Positions 17,500-28,978 are shown, numbered from the stretch's first letter. The stretch: DNA of 64,000 nucleotides from Caulifigura coniformis (GCF_007745175.1 NZ_CP036271.1:558001-622000); one strand, 5' to 3'. Numbers and translations are program-made. Notes: a model not told the origin generated them from the sequence alone.

Positions 17500-19799
17500 C
17501 CACGCGACCGCTCCTGCTTCTCGCCGAGATCGATCTCGACGCCGAGTTCTACAAGCTGTTCCGGCTCCTGATCGCCATCTGTCAGCCGGTCCTCATCGCC
17601 ATTCTCTGCGTGGGCTTCGTCGCTGCGTTCATTCATCTGCTGACGATGTACGGCACGACCTGGGGGAATCGCCGCGTCTCGGCCAAAGCGATGTTCTTCT
17701 CGATCGCCGTCCACATCTGCCTGCTGATCGGACTCGTCGCGCTGATGCCCGAAACGCGCCGGCGGGTCTGGGCCTCGGTTCTCTCCGACACCAGGGAAGT
17801 CCGCGTTGAGGTTTCGGTCGCCATCGATCCCCATGCGCCGGAAAGCGCAGTCCCCGGACAGGGGGGACTTCTCGACCGGCTGAAGCGCCCCGCTTCTCCG
17901 CTGAACTCGACGTTCGCGCGCACGGACCAGACGCCCGATCCCTTTGTGGAGCCTCCGCCGGATGTGCAGCGGCCGGAGACATCGACGGACCTTCCGGACA
18001 TCGCTCCTTCCACGGTGGCGCCCCCGCCAGTTGAGGTGACGCCGGAACGGATCGCCGCCACCGAATCCATTCTCCAGGAGTTCGCGGCCGCGACGCTGCA
18101 GGCCCCGGCGGCGACCGCTGTTCCGGTGCAGCCCGACCTGTCGCGGCCGGAACCGCAATTCACGCGATCCGAGCCGGTGAACGCCCCGCCGACCGAATCG
18201 GTCGTCGTCGAACGTCCGACATCCGGCGCGGTCGAACGAATCGCCGAGCCGCGAATGGATGCGGTCGAGCCCAGGTCGCTCAACGAGCCAACGTCCGAAG
18301 ACGCGACGCTCGTGCGGCGCGACAACGACGAGATCGCCCGCCGCGTCGGCATCGCTCCCACTGCCCCGAGCACCACGACCTCGACGGGACAGGAAACGCC
18401 GGAAGTGGTGAAGCCCGCCGCCCGGCCCGCGCCGCCGACACTCGCCCGCAACACGGTCCCTTCGCCCGTGGAATCGATGCCGGTCGAGATCGAACGGCCG
18501 CGTGTCCCGGTGGAAAGCCCGTCGGCCGACTTGTCGCCGTCGATGGCTTCCCCCGTCCCGTCGCTTTCACCACCCGTGAGTGCAGAGACGCCGTTCCTCG
18601 CACGTGTCGAATCGGCGCCGACGGATGGCCAGTTGCCGGCGACGTACCAGATGCGAACGCCGAATCTGCAGGGGCAGGCCGTGCGGCAATACGGCGGCAC
18701 CGACTCGTCGGAAAAGGCGGTCACCCAGAGTCTGGCGTTCCTGGCGAAGGCGCAGAAAGAGGATGGACACTGGGACGTCGGATTCTGGGACGGGGGCCTG
18801 TTGACGAAGAATCCCGACGGAGCGCCCCGCGTGTTTCGCTCGGTCGACCTCGACACGGGGGTGACCGCGCTGGCCACGCTCGCCTTCCTCGGAAAGCTGA
18901 ACACGTTGAGCGAAGGGGAATACTCCGACAACGTCCGGCGTTCGACGCGGTGGCTCATCGCACAGCAGAAAACGGGCGGCTTCATCGGCAACGATCCCGG
19001 CGGCGGTCGCGGCGAAACGGTGCCCGGCAACATGGCGGGCATGTATGGCCATGCGATGGCGACGTTCGCCCTGGCCGAGGCCTATGCGATGTCGCGCGAC
19101 CATCAGGATGCCCGCGAGCTGCGCGCGGCGGTCGAACGGGGCATCGCCTTCATCCTCGCCGCCCAACTCGAAGATGGCGGCTGGCGATACTTCCAGTACC
19201 AGACGCAGGGAGGCGACATGAGCATCTTCGGATGGCAGCTGATGGCGCTGAAGAGCGCCCAGCTCGGCGGCGTGCCGATTCCGCCCCGCGTCCGCGACCG
19301 CGTCGTCGAGTTCCTGAAGAAGAATAGCCGCGGCACGCACGGGGGCCTCGGCGCCTATCGGACCACAAGCCCGACCACTCCCGCCATGACGGCCGAGGCG
19401 CTCTACTGCCGGCAGATCCTCGGGGCCGGTCGCGACAGCGCCGCCAGCAGGGAGGCCGTTGAGTACCTGCTCTCGTTCCGCAACCTGCCGACCCGCCAGA
19501 AGTTTGACCTCTATTACTGGTACTACGGCACGCTCGCGATGTTCCAGTATGGCGGCGAAGAGTGGCAGCAATGGAACGTCCGCGTGCGGGAACTCCTCAT
19601 CTCCGAGCAGGTGACCGAGGGACCATACGCCGGCAGCTGGGAGCCGCGCGATCCATGGTCGGGCTACGGCGGGCGGATCTATACCACGGCGATCGCCACG
19701 CTGAGCCTGGAGGTCTATTACCGCTACCTGCCACTCTACAAGGACACGAGCAGCGACGCGGCGCCGGCGTCACCGACGATCGAGCCGAAGGGAATGTAA
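17496..19799 (+). CDS. Membrane-anchored protein with Pro-rich linker and C-terminal alpha-toroid domain
   Basis: The 767-residue product starts at a GTG overlapping the exbD stop. Two hydrophobic segments lie at about 23-48 and 65-86. Residues 100-385 are a Pro/Thr/Ala/Val-rich, low-complexity stretch expected to be extended. From about 395 to 745 there are repeated helical units of the prenyltransferase/squalene-oxidase type (SLAFLAKAQKEDGHWD, RWLIAQQKTGGFIGN, AFILAAQLEDGGWRYF, the last two with the Gly-rich turn). The cyclase DxDD catalytic motif is not seen, so it is unlikely to cyclise squalene. A binding or scaffolding role on the outside of the membrane is more plausible. Anchor, extended Pro-rich arm and end domain, next to ExbD, recall the layout of TonB and TolA. 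Confidence 0.75.
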   Translation: MTTRPLLLLAEIDLDAEFYKLFRLLIAICQPVLIAILCVGFVAAFIHLLTMYGTTWGNRRVSAKAMFFSIAVHICLLIGLVALMPETRRRVWASVLSDTREVRVEVSVAIDPHAPESAVPGQGGLLDRLKRPASPLNSTFARTDQTPDPFVEPPPDVQRPETSTDLPDIAPSTVAPPPVEVTPERIAATESILQEFAAATLQAPAATAVPVQPDLSRPEPQFTRSEPVNAPPTESVVVERPTSGAVERIAEPRMDAVEPRSLNEPTSEDATLVRRDNDEIARRVGIAPTAPSTTTSTGQETPEVVKPAARPAPPTLARNTVPSPVESMPVEIERPRVPVESPSADLSPSMASPVPSLSPPVSAETPFLARVESAPTDGQLPATYQMRTPNLQGQAVRQYGGTDSSEKAVTQSLAFLAKAQKEDGHWDVGFWDGGLLTKNPDGAPRVFRSVDLDTGVTALATLAFLGKLNTLSEGEYSDNVRRSTRWLIAQQKTGGFIGNDPGGGRGETVPGNMAGMYGHAMATFALAEAYAMSRDHQDARELRAAVERGIAFILAAQLEDGGWRYFQYQTQGGDMSIFGWQLMALKSAQLGGVPIPPRVRDRVVEFLKKNSRGTHGGLGAYRTTSPTTPAMTAEALYCRQILGAGRDSAASREAVEYLLSFRNLPTRQKFDLYYWYYGTLAMFQYGGEEWQQWNVRVRELLISEQVTEGPYAGSWEPRDPWSGYGGRIYTTAIATLSLEVYYRYLPLYKDTSSDAAPASPTIEPKGM

Positions 19800-19868
19800 C
19801 GGGCCGGACGCACGGCCTTGGACGACTCGGCCGGGTGGCTCCATGGGCCATCGTGACATCAGCCAGTG

Positions 19869-20642
19869 CTACATCGGCCAGTGGAGATCGCGGGAGAGGA
19901 CGGCGGCTGTCGTTTCTCCGATGAAGACGAGGATGACGGCGGCGAAGAGGACGCCTGTCGCCGACTGCGTGTTGCGATAGCGCAGGATGCTGCGGACGAG
20001 GACGACCGCGGCCACGGGGGCCAGGATTCCGCACAGCCAGCGCATGGTGAGCCAGATCACCTGAGTGTCGTTCGGTGAAAAGCTGGAGAGCTGCAGCAGG
20101 GCCGCGACCGCGACGACTCCCCGCAGGATGGCCGCTCCTCCGAGGGCCCGATTCAGGATCTCCAGCGGGCGGAGCTTCATCATCGGGGCGGTGAGGTACC
20201 AGTGGCCGAGAAGCATGGCCGTGAAGGCGCCGCCGATCAGCCACGAGGAAGCCAGCTCGGAGCCGATGTGGAGCAGGGCGGATTGGACAGACTCATACAC
20301 GGAGCGAGGGAGGCTGCCGAGGAGCGCCGTCGTGGAGAGCCCGCAAACGAGTCCCGCGCAAATTCCGCCGCCACGGCGACGAGCCAGCGTCCAGTAGATC
20401 GACCCGAGATAGCACATCGTCGCCGCCAGTCCCGCGGCGATCCGGATTTCCATCAACGACAGGGCCGCGGTCCCGGCTTCGACGGCCGGGAGACTTTGCG
20501 CAAAAAGGGTCGCCGCAACGGCGAATCCCAGCGCCACCAGCATCTGGATGCGGAAGAATCCGCACGTCACGTCGCCGCGCGGCATGAGGCACCAGGTGGC
20601 GCTCATGCCGCACAGGAGACGAAGGGCGAACTGGGAGATCAT
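19869..20642 (-). CDS. Multi-pass membrane protein, function unknown
   Basis: The 257-residue protein is almost entirely hydrophobic, with about seven or eight membrane spans (for example MLVALGFAVAATLFAQ, IWLTMRWLCGILAPVAAVVLV, TGVLFAAVILVFIGETTAA). No catalytic motif or transporter signature stands out. It is transcribed towards the toroid gene (69 bases apart, convergent) and divergently from the CPBP protease gene. It resembles uncharacterised planctomycete membrane proteins only in general character. Confidence 0.65.
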   Translation of the reverse strand: MISQFALRLLCGMSATWCLMPRGDVTCGFFRIQMLVALGFAVAATLFAQSLPAVEAGTAALSLMEIRIAAGLAATMCYLGSIYWTLARRRGGGICAGLVCGLSTTALLGSLPRSVYESVQSALLHIGSELASSWLIGGAFTAMLLGHWYLTAPMMKLRPLEILNRALGGAAILRGVVAVAALLQLSSFSPNDTQVIWLTMRWLCGILAPVAAVVLVRSILRYRNTQSATGVLFAAVILVFIGETTAAVLSRDLHWPM

Positions 20643-20784
20643 GGCAGTCGATTGCTGGAGAGGCCCCCGATAGTATTTCGAGCGGCGCGGATTGCGAACC
20701 GCAGGGGCTGTTTCGCCAGAGTCCGGCCGCGACCTTCTTTCGGCCGTCCCTCACCACCTCTGCACAGTTCCGCAGGAGCGCCCG

Positions 20785-21453
20785 ATGACTTCCGCCGACT
20801 TTCCGCGGCTGGGCCGATCGCGCGGCGACCTCTCGGCCCGCGTGATCGCGTTGCTGGTGGTGATCAGCGATTCGCGCATCTTTCCAATCGGCCGGCTGCT
20901 CCCGGTCGTCAATGCGCACACCTTCATCGTGGTGGGGCTGATGGCCAGCCTGTTCCTGAGCGATGGAAACAGTGCCGCCCACGGACTTCTCCTGCGGCCC
21001 CGGCAGGGCTGGGACCGCTGGGGCCGGTTTGCGCTGCTGGCCGCAGGGGTGATCCTGCTGCTCGGCCTGTTCTGCGTCCCCGTCTGGTGGCTGCTGGGCT
21101 GGCCTCTTCCGGTCCCTCAGAAGGATCCCCAGCATTGGCAAGAGGCGTTCTACTGGATGTGCGTCGTTGCGCCGGTCTATGAAGAGATCGTCTATCGGAT
21201 GCTGCTCACCATCGCGTTGCTGCCAATACTTGGCGACCGATGCTTGATCTTCGCCAGCGGCATCTTGTTTGGATGGATCCACATCCGGGGAGGCAATCCG
21301 GGACCGGACAACCTGATCGCCGGGTTCTTCCTGCAATGGGCCTATTTGCGCAGCGGGACCCTCCTGGTCCCGATGGCAATGCACGCGGCTGGAAACGCAC
21401 TCGCCCTCTCAAGCCAGCTGGTGAACTGGCACCTGTTTCACCAGGCGACTTGA
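20785..21453 (+). CDS. CPBP family intramembrane metalloprotease
   Basis: The 222-residue membrane protein has the three CPBP (Abi/CAAX protease) motifs: EEIVYR with Glu133, Glu134 and Arg138; FGWIH with Phe162 and His166; and MHAAGN with His200 and Asn204. These form the intramembrane zinc site that cuts substrates within the bilayer. Bacterial members process prenylated or membrane-bound peptides, but the substrate here is unknown. The start at 20785 is set by AGGAG about 7 bases upstream. The longer frame from 20692 adds residues without signal or similarity. The stop is 7 bases from the convergent clpB stop. Confidence 0.85.
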   Translation: MTSADFPRLGRSRGDLSARVIALLVVISDSRIFPIGRLLPVVNAHTFIVVGLMASLFLSDGNSAAHGLLLRPRQGWDRWGRFALLAAGVILLLGLFCVPVWWLLGWPLPVPQKDPQHWQEAFYWMCVVAPVYEEIVYRMLLTIALLPILGDRCLIFASGILFGWIHIRGGNPGPDNLIAGFFLQWAYLRSGTLLVPMAMHAAGNALALSSQLVNWHLFHQAT

Positions 21454-21460
21454 GACCGGT

Positions 21461-24076
<2,616 letters not shown>

Positions 24077-24391
24077 GGTGTGTGCGTTCTCCTGCCCTGC
24101 TGGCGTATCCAGCATGAGCAATTTCTGGAATCGCAAGTGACGTGCCGTCGCTCAGCACAATTCTACCGTCGTAAATCATTGAAATCGAAGTCTTTGAGAC
24201 GTCGCTACGGAGGGGCGTCTCGCCAGCTGCAGATGCGGGTGCCATTTTGGCGACTTGCTTGGCGAGTGTGATTCGCCGGAAGGCTGCCGTTGTGGCATCT
24301 CGGCTGAAGGCCCGAAAGGGTTGGTTCCGGCCGAGCCCTCCAATAGGCTGGCTGGACGCGGACTGCCTCTATTGCGCAATGGGGTCAGGAG

Positions 24392-25393
24392 ATGCCGATT
24401 CGGGTGGAATGTTCGACCTGTCAGAAGGTCATTCAGGCGAAAGACGAATTCGCTGGCCGCAGGGTGAAATGTCCCGGATGCCAGGAAGTGCTGACGCTTC
24501 CAGACCCGGAACCCGAGGATGACTTCGCCCTGGACTTGGAACTCGCTCCATCCCGGGCCGGACGCTCCCTTCCGGCTGCGAAAAAGAAGAAGAAGTCGAA
24601 ATCACGGTCGGCCGCGTCCGGGAAGCCCTGGTATCTCGGCTACTGGCAATGGCTGGTCGTTCTGGCAGTCCTCCTGCTGGCCCCCATTCCCCGATTCGGA
24701 CTGGCCTTCGCCGGCTTCGTGGCGTTCGCGGGAGTCGCCATGGTGCTGATCGGCGGCATCGTTCCGTTTCTCAGGATCATCTTCGGCGATCCGGGAACGG
24801 TGCTCGCGATGCTGGTCTCGCGAAGCGCCCGCTTCGACATGATGCGGCAACCTGACAGTCACCCCTACAAGGCCCTCGTCCGCAACGCCTTCAATCCGAC
24901 CCGCGGACTCTTCTGGCGCGGAGTCCTGTTCGTCGTCACGTTTGTTCCGGCGGCGTTCATCTATGGGATTGCCGGAGAATTCTTCCGAACGAGGGTGAAC
25001 GCGGCAGCGGCCCCTCTGCAAGTGCCTCACGGGCTCCCGCCGGGCGTTGTGCGCGCCCGACAGCCGGAGTTCCAGCAGCAGCCCGATCGACCACCGTTCC
25101 GGCCGTTTGAGCCCCCGCTCTCACAGCGGCCTCCGTCACGATCGTCCGACCCCTACCAGGTCGAGGTGGTGTACCAGCGTTTTCAGGGAGCCGGGACGCC
25201 GACCGAAGCCGTACAGCAGGCGCTGAAACGAATCCCCGAACTGATCGATGGAACTCTCGAGGTCGACGAATCGGCAAAAACGATTCGCTTTCAGACTCAG
25301 GGCGGCGTCAATGCGGCCGTGATTGGGCCTCTCCTCGGGAGAGCCGGCTTCGGGTCATTGCAGGTGTCGGCCAAGCCTGTCTCAAACAACTGA
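24392..25393 (+). CDS. Zinc-ribbon membrane protein, function unknown
   Basis: The 333-residue protein opens with a CxxC...CxxC zinc ribbon (MPIRVECSTCQKVIQAKDEF then VKCPGCQEVL), a domain very common at the N-terminus of planctomycete proteins. A Lys-rich linker follows (KKKKKSKSR), then two or three membrane spans (WLVVLAVLLLAPIP, GVAMVLIGGIVPFL, GVLFVVTFVPAAFIYGIAG). A Pro/Arg/Gln-rich region at about 210-260 and a small alpha/beta domain at the end (EVVYQRFQGAGTPTEAVQQALKRIPE) complete it. The end domain looks like a ferredoxin-like or heavy-metal-associated-type fold, but the match is weak. AGGAG directly precedes the ATG. Confidence 0.7.
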   Translation: MPIRVECSTCQKVIQAKDEFAGRRVKCPGCQEVLTLPDPEPEDDFALDLELAPSRAGRSLPAAKKKKKSKSRSAASGKPWYLGYWQWLVVLAVLLLAPIPRFGLAFAGFVAFAGVAMVLIGGIVPFLRIIFGDPGTVLAMLVSRSARFDMMRQPDSHPYKALVRNAFNPTRGLFWRGVLFVVTFVPAAFIYGIAGEFFRTRVNAAAAPLQVPHGLPPGVVRARQPEFQQQPDRPPFRPFEPPLSQRPPSRSSDPYQVEVVYQRFQGAGTPTEAVQQALKRIPELIDGTLEVDESAKTIRFQTQGGVNAAVIGPLLGRAGFGSLQVSAKPVSNN

Positions 25394-25428
25394 GCGGGCG
25401 ACGCGAGTCTCAAAGCAATGCGATGGCC

Positions 25429-26319
25429 TCAGGGCGTCCCATTGATGAATCCCGCCACGATCTTCGCCACGCGGTGGGGGTGCGTGAGGAACGCGAAATG
25501 TCCGCTCGTATGCAGAGTCTCCTCGCGGACGTCGGGAAGCGAAACCATCAATTCGTTCACGGCCCGAGTCGCGACGGGGCCATCTCCTTCGGTTCGCAGG
25601 AGCAGGACGGGGGCCTTGATCGTGTGCAGGGCAGGCCCGAGATCGGTCGCTGCGGCACCGCGCGCGAGGACGGACCAGTGACGGGCCGAGGTTTCGCCCA
25701 GGGAATCGAGCAGGAAGTTCCAGCGCGAGGGATCAATGGGAGGGAACCACCGGCGGTGGTTGGCTTCCTGGATCTGCCCCCAGCTCGGGAACTCCCGGAG
25801 GAGCTTCGAAGACTTCCCCGCGCCCCAGGCCATCAGGCGCTCTGTCAGGCTGACCCGGCGGCAGGCGAACGCCTCGTGCAGGATGGCGGCGCGGGCGTGG
25901 TCGGGATGACGCTCGAGGATCGCGAGAGCGATCTGCCCTCCGAAGGAGGTTCCGAAATATGCAGGGCGGTCGAGTTCGAGTTTATGCGATGCGCCGACGA
26001 AGGCGTCGGCGACGCTGGCGACCAGTGCGGCGGGGCTGGGGGGCGTGTCGCACGACGCATCGGCGACGAGACAGCGAAAGCGGTCCCGCATCAGCCACGC
26101 GATGAGGGAATACAGCCGGCGGTCCCCCGCCAGTCCGCCGAGAAACCAGAGCGGCGGACCTTCCCCGATGGCAATGCCGTTGAGCTCGATCCCCGGGCCG
26201 GAGTGGGTGAAAGACTCCCCTTGCTCTTCGACCCCCTGAAGAACTTCCTGCCAGGCGAGCGGCGGCGGGCACGCTTCGGGCGCTGGCGGATTCTCGGAGG
26301 CGAGCGAAGGATCGGACAT
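25429..26319 (-). CDS. Alpha/beta-hydrolase fold protein
   Basis: The 296-residue protein has the alpha/beta-hydrolase oxyanion region PPLWFLGGLAGDRRLY and the nucleophile elbow GTSFGG with Ser near 124. A late Asp region (LLRTEGDGPVATRAV) and the final His (HTSGHFAFLTHP) complete a plausible Ser-Asp-His triad. The group includes esterases, dehalogenases and acyl-transfer enzymes, and the substrate cannot be predicted. No signal peptide is seen, so it is cytoplasmic. It converges on the zinc-ribbon gene (35 bases apart). Confidence 0.8.
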   Translation of the reverse strand: MSDPSLASENPPAPEACPPPLAWQEVLQGVEEQGESFTHSGPGIELNGIAIGEGPPLWFLGGLAGDRRLYSLIAWLMRDRFRCLVADASCDTPPSPAALVASVADAFVGASHKLELDRPAYFGTSFGGQIALAILERHPDHARAAILHEAFACRRVSLTERLMAWGAGKSSKLLREFPSWGQIQEANHRRWFPPIDPSRWNFLLDSLGETSARHWSVLARGAAATDLGPALHTIKAPVLLLRTEGDGPVATRAVNELMVSLPDVREETLHTSGHFAFLTHPHRVAKIVAGFINGTP

Positions 26320-26350
26320 GCCCCGATTTCACGCATCGCAGGCTTGTTTT

Positions 26351-26384
26351 GCAACTGGCCCATCAACGCAACTGGCCCGTCAAC
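26351..26384. repeat. Tandem 17-bp duplication
   Basis: GCAACTGGCCCATCAAC at 26351-26367 is followed directly by a copy differing at one base (GCAACTGGCCCGTCAAC, 26368-26384). It lies between the alpha/beta-hydrolase start and the hairpin at 26392. It probably arose by slippage; no function is evident. Confidence 0.75.
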
Positions 26385-26385
26385 G

Positions 26386-26421
26386 CAAAAACGGGAAGCC
26401 GTTTGGGGAAACGGCTTCCCG
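26386..26421 (-). terminator. Strong intrinsic terminator reading to the left
   Basis: CGGGAAGCCGTTT at 26392-26404 pairs perfectly with AAACGGCTTCCCG at 26409-26421 around a GGGG loop. On the minus strand the stem is followed by TTTTTG (AAAAAC at 26387-26391 on the plus strand). It should stop transcripts coming from the secreted-protein genes before they reach the alpha/beta-hydrolase gene. It lies about 370 bases after the stop of the nearest minus-strand gene, so an unrecognised short transcript is also possible. Confidence 0.75.
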
Positions 26422-26788
26422 GACCTTGGAGGGGCAGAGGTCACTGCTTCCGAGTGTGCGTTTTCTTTCAGTGCCTGACCGGAAAGCTTCCGGATCAGAA
26501 GGGGGCTTTCAGACTGGGCATCGCAAATCGCAACGGGTGAAGTTGCTCGAATCGTTTGCGGTTTGCGGTGACCAGGCTGGAGTGGAAACGAATGGTGATT
26601 GCGGGCGAGTCTGCGAATGCAAGTCACTGGCAACGTTCGGCCGGAGGCTCGCGACTTCCGTTCACATCGCAGTGGCGTCGTTCAACCTCTCGTGCGGTCC
26701 GTCGTGCGGGCCATGGCTCGGTCTTGCGAGCCGGCCATGGCCCCGCGACGACGCACGACACATTGAAACTCAGTCGCCCTGCGAGCGT
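26422..26788. other. Stretch without a confident gene
   Basis: These 367 bases have no recognisable protein or RNA gene. The only structure is a branched inverted repeat at 26701-26759 close to the stop of the Cys-rich protein gene. A long plus-strand frame crossing here (26318-27571) is antisense to that gene and is not credible. Confidence 0.4.
26701..26759 (-). terminator. Bulged long hairpin after the Cys-rich protein gene
   Basis: Three stems stack: GTCGTGCG (26701-26708) with CGCACGAC (26752-26759), GGGCCATGG (26708-26716) with CCATGGCCC (26735-26743), and CTCG (26717-26720) with CGAG (26727-26730), with bulges between. It lies 29 bases past the stop on the minus strand. It could be a stability element or weak terminator. 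The base at 26708 is shared between two stems, so only one can use it. Confidence 0.4.
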
Positions 26789-27565
26789 TCAGCGCGGAGT
26801 CGGCTGAAGCGTGGGCGTTTCTCCGGAGGCCGACAGATCGGCCAGCGGAGCGGCCGGAGCATCGGCGGCCGGCGTTTCAGCGGCCGGGGCCGGAGCGGCA
26901 GCCGGGGCTGCGGCCGGAGTCGGGGCCGGGCAGTTCACACCTGTCGCCGAGGCGCCGACCACACTTCCGTCTGCGAACAGCGGCTGATGCCAGTCGTTCG
27001 GATTCGGGGCGGCGGGAACCATTCCCGGAGCGGGGAGCCAGCGGGGAACCTGCTGGTAGTAGAAGCCGAGCTGGGTCGTGTCCGTCGGCATGTAGACCTG
27101 CTGAGGACGTGGCATTCCGGCGACACCGGGAGCGGTCGGGTAACCGGTCCAGGAGTCCGGGAAGAACTTGTTGTACGCAACCGGGCGACGCCACATTGCC
27201 ACCTTGCCCGGAGGCGACCAGCCGGCGTCCGGCGGAAGGGCGCAGCCGCCGAGGGGATCGAGCCAGCTCAGGAAGCGATGGACGTGTCCGGTGCACCGGC
27301 AGCGGTGATAGCAGCCGCTGCGGCAGCCGTTCCCGCAGTAGCCATTCCCACAATATCCGCTGGGGCAACCGGTGTTGCACTGACCGGTCTGGCAGTTGCC
27401 GGTGTTGCACTGGCCGCTGGTGCATGGAGCGGCGGCGGGGGCATGATCGGAGATGCGGACGATGCCGACATCTTCGATGTCCTGGGCATTCGCCAGGCCG
27501 GCCCCGCACGTCAGCAGTCCGCCGACGGCCAGGATCGCCCGGAGAAGGGTCTGATCGAGTTTCAT
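26789..27565 (-). CDS. Secreted protein with a Cys-Gly pentapeptide array
   Basis: The 258-residue product has a signal peptide (LLRAILAVGGLLTCGAGLANA, residues 7-27). Residues 48-91 carry eleven cysteines mostly at five-residue spacing (CTSGQ-CNTGN-CQTGQ-CNTG-CPSGY-CGNGY), then a basic HRCRCTGHVHRF stretch. The C-terminal half is Pro/Ala-rich and probably unstructured. The array suggests metal binding or disulfide cross-linking in the envelope, but neither is shown. The motif VGIVRISD before the array recurs as VGIARISS in the next gene. The start at 27565 (MKLDQTLL) is preferred because AGGG lies 9 bases upstream; 27574 would add MSP. Confidence 0.65.
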   Translation of the reverse strand: MKLDQTLLRAILAVGGLLTCGAGLANAQDIEDVGIVRISDHAPAAAPCTSGQCNTGNCQTGQCNTGCPSGYCGNGYCGNGCRSGCYHRCRCTGHVHRFLSWLDPLGGCALPPDAGWSPPGKVAMWRRPVAYNKFFPDSWTGYPTAPGVAGMPRPQQVYMPTDTTQLGFYYQQVPRWLPAPGMVPAAPNPNDWHQPLFADGSVVGASATGVNCPAPTPAAAPAAAPAPAAETPAADAPAAPLADLSASGETPTLQPTPR

Positions 27566-27672
27566 GGGTGACATCCCTGTCTTGATGTGTCCTGCGGCAG
27601 ACCGCGTCCGGCGGTCGTCCGGATCGAAGCACGCATGCGGCTTCGGTGTTGATTCGAGTGGAGCCGTTCTCC

Positions 27673-27702
27673 GCCGGGGCGACTTTTGCGAGCCGCCCCG
27701 GC
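27673..27702 (-). terminator. Hairpin after the second secreted-protein gene
   Basis: GCCGGGGCG at 27673-27681 pairs perfectly with CGCCCCGGC at 27694-27702 around a 12-base loop. It lies about 57 bases past the minus-strand stop at 27759. No T-run follows. Confidence 0.45.
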
Positions 27703-27758
27703 AGGCGATAGTCAGCGAGCGGCGAAGGACGATTCCCCGCGGACTCGCTTCGTGGCGA

Positions 27759-28799
27759 TCAGTACTGCGGAGCCGGATAAGGGGCTGCGATCGGGTGCGA
27801 CACCGGCGTCAACCGGCTGGAAGGAACGCCCCAGCCGTAGTTGTAGGTGTGGTTGACGACCGGCGCGAGCGGCACGGCGACCGGGCCGTAGTAACCCTGG
27901 GCGGCGTACACCTGGCAATCGCGGGGATCCTGGTAGTCCGGATTGACCGGATAGACCATCGAGTAGTGACCGGCGACCGCCGTTCCCTTTCCGCCCGATC
28001 CGTTCGGGAAGAAGTACCCGAACTTGCAACGGAACCAGCTGAACTTCTCTTCGCAGTCCTCGTGGAACATGCGGGCCAGGGCGTCGCTGGTCTGGCGGTT
28101 CTTCATGCGATGGTTGATGCAGTGGCAGCGAAGCTTGTCGGACAGCGGGGTGTGGCCGAAAACGACCCGCGATCCGCACTCATGTCCGGGAGGACATTCG
28201 CCGTAGTACACCGGAGGGCAGTTCGACGGAACGGTCTGGCAGGCTTCGGCCGGGCAGCCCTGCGGGCACTGTCCGGCGGCGCGCCCATGCTTGCAGCGGC
28301 GGGCTTCCCGGCGGTGGCCAGCCTGCTCCACAGCGCCGTTGCTGGCGGTCATGGCCTGCGGCTCCGCGGGAGACAGTTCGGCGAACTGCATCGGCTTGTC
28401 GAACGGCGCAGCGCTTTCGCTGCTGAACAGGCCGGCATAGTCGCCGGTCGGCTCCTCGGCCGAAGGCATCGTGGTCTCGGAGGAGATCCTGGCGATGCCG
28501 ACGCGTTCGCCGGAAGTCCCGGTGACGCGCGGCTCGGGGGCCAGCGTTTCCCTGGGCGTGATCAGCATCGTGCCCGAGGGGGCAGCGCCGCGGGTGTTGG
28601 CCGACGAGATCGCCGGGACAAACGGAAGGCAGCTGTCCGGCGACTGGCCGCGGATCACCGTGCCTGTCGCCTGCTGGTCATTGCTGCGAATGCGGACGAC
28701 ACCTTCGGCTTCCGCGCCGAACGTCGCCGACGAGGCGGCGACCGCGACAAGCCCCGCGAGGCTGCCGCGAAGTGCAGAGGACATCTTCAAAAAGGCCAT
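27759..28799 (-). CDS. Secreted Cys/Tyr-rich protein, function unknown
   Basis: The 346-residue product has a signal peptide (LRGSLAGLVAVAASSATFGAEA). GVVRIRSND follows it and VGIARISSE comes later; related motifs occur in the neighbouring Cys-rich protein. Residues about 165-230 hold ten cysteines (RCKHGRAAGQCPQGCPAEAC...CHCINHRMKN). The C-terminal part is aromatic and distinctive (EEKFSWFRCKFGYFFPNG, then GHYSMVYPVNPDYQDPRD). The pattern suggests a disulfide-linked surface or envelope structural protein. I know of no enzyme motif in it. The start at 28799 has AGGAG upstream (about 7 bases), which rules out the longer frame to 28895. Confidence 0.65.
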   Translation of the reverse strand: MAFLKMSSALRGSLAGLVAVAASSATFGAEAEGVVRIRSNDQQATGTVIRGQSPDSCLPFVPAISSANTRGAAPSGTMLITPRETLAPEPRVTGTSGERVGIARISSETTMPSAEEPTGDYAGLFSSESAAPFDKPMQFAELSPAEPQAMTASNGAVEQAGHRREARRCKHGRAAGQCPQGCPAEACQTVPSNCPPVYYGECPPGHECGSRVVFGHTPLSDKLRCHCINHRMKNRQTSDALARMFHEDCEEKFSWFRCKFGYFFPNGSGGKGTAVAGHYSMVYPVNPDYQDPRDCQVYAAQGYYGPVAVPLAPVVNHTYNYGWGVPSSRLTPVSHPIAAPYPAPQY

Positions 28800-28958
28800 C
28801 TCTGGCTCCTGGATCATTTGGTTCGACGGGTCTGTTTCGACAACACGTCTCCATGTCGCGCTCCGTGCGGGCGTCAGCGCCTGCCGGCGGAACATGGGCC
28901 ATCGGAATCAGCAGGCGACCGCGCACACTGCCCAGGCAGGCGCATCAGCCGCATGAGA

Positions 28959-28974
28959 GGCTCGCTGGCGAGCC
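28959..28974 (-). terminator. Short hairpin after the third secreted-protein gene
   Basis: GGCTCGC at 28959-28965 pairs with GCGAGCC at 28968-28974, 5 bases past the minus-strand stop. The two-base loop makes it strained, and no T-run is present, so it is a weak candidate. Confidence 0.3.
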
Positions 28975-28978
28975 GGAT

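Noticed and set aside
26318..27571. 417-codon plus-strand frame
   Set aside because: It runs antisense through the Cys-rich gene, whose signal peptide and array are the credible product.
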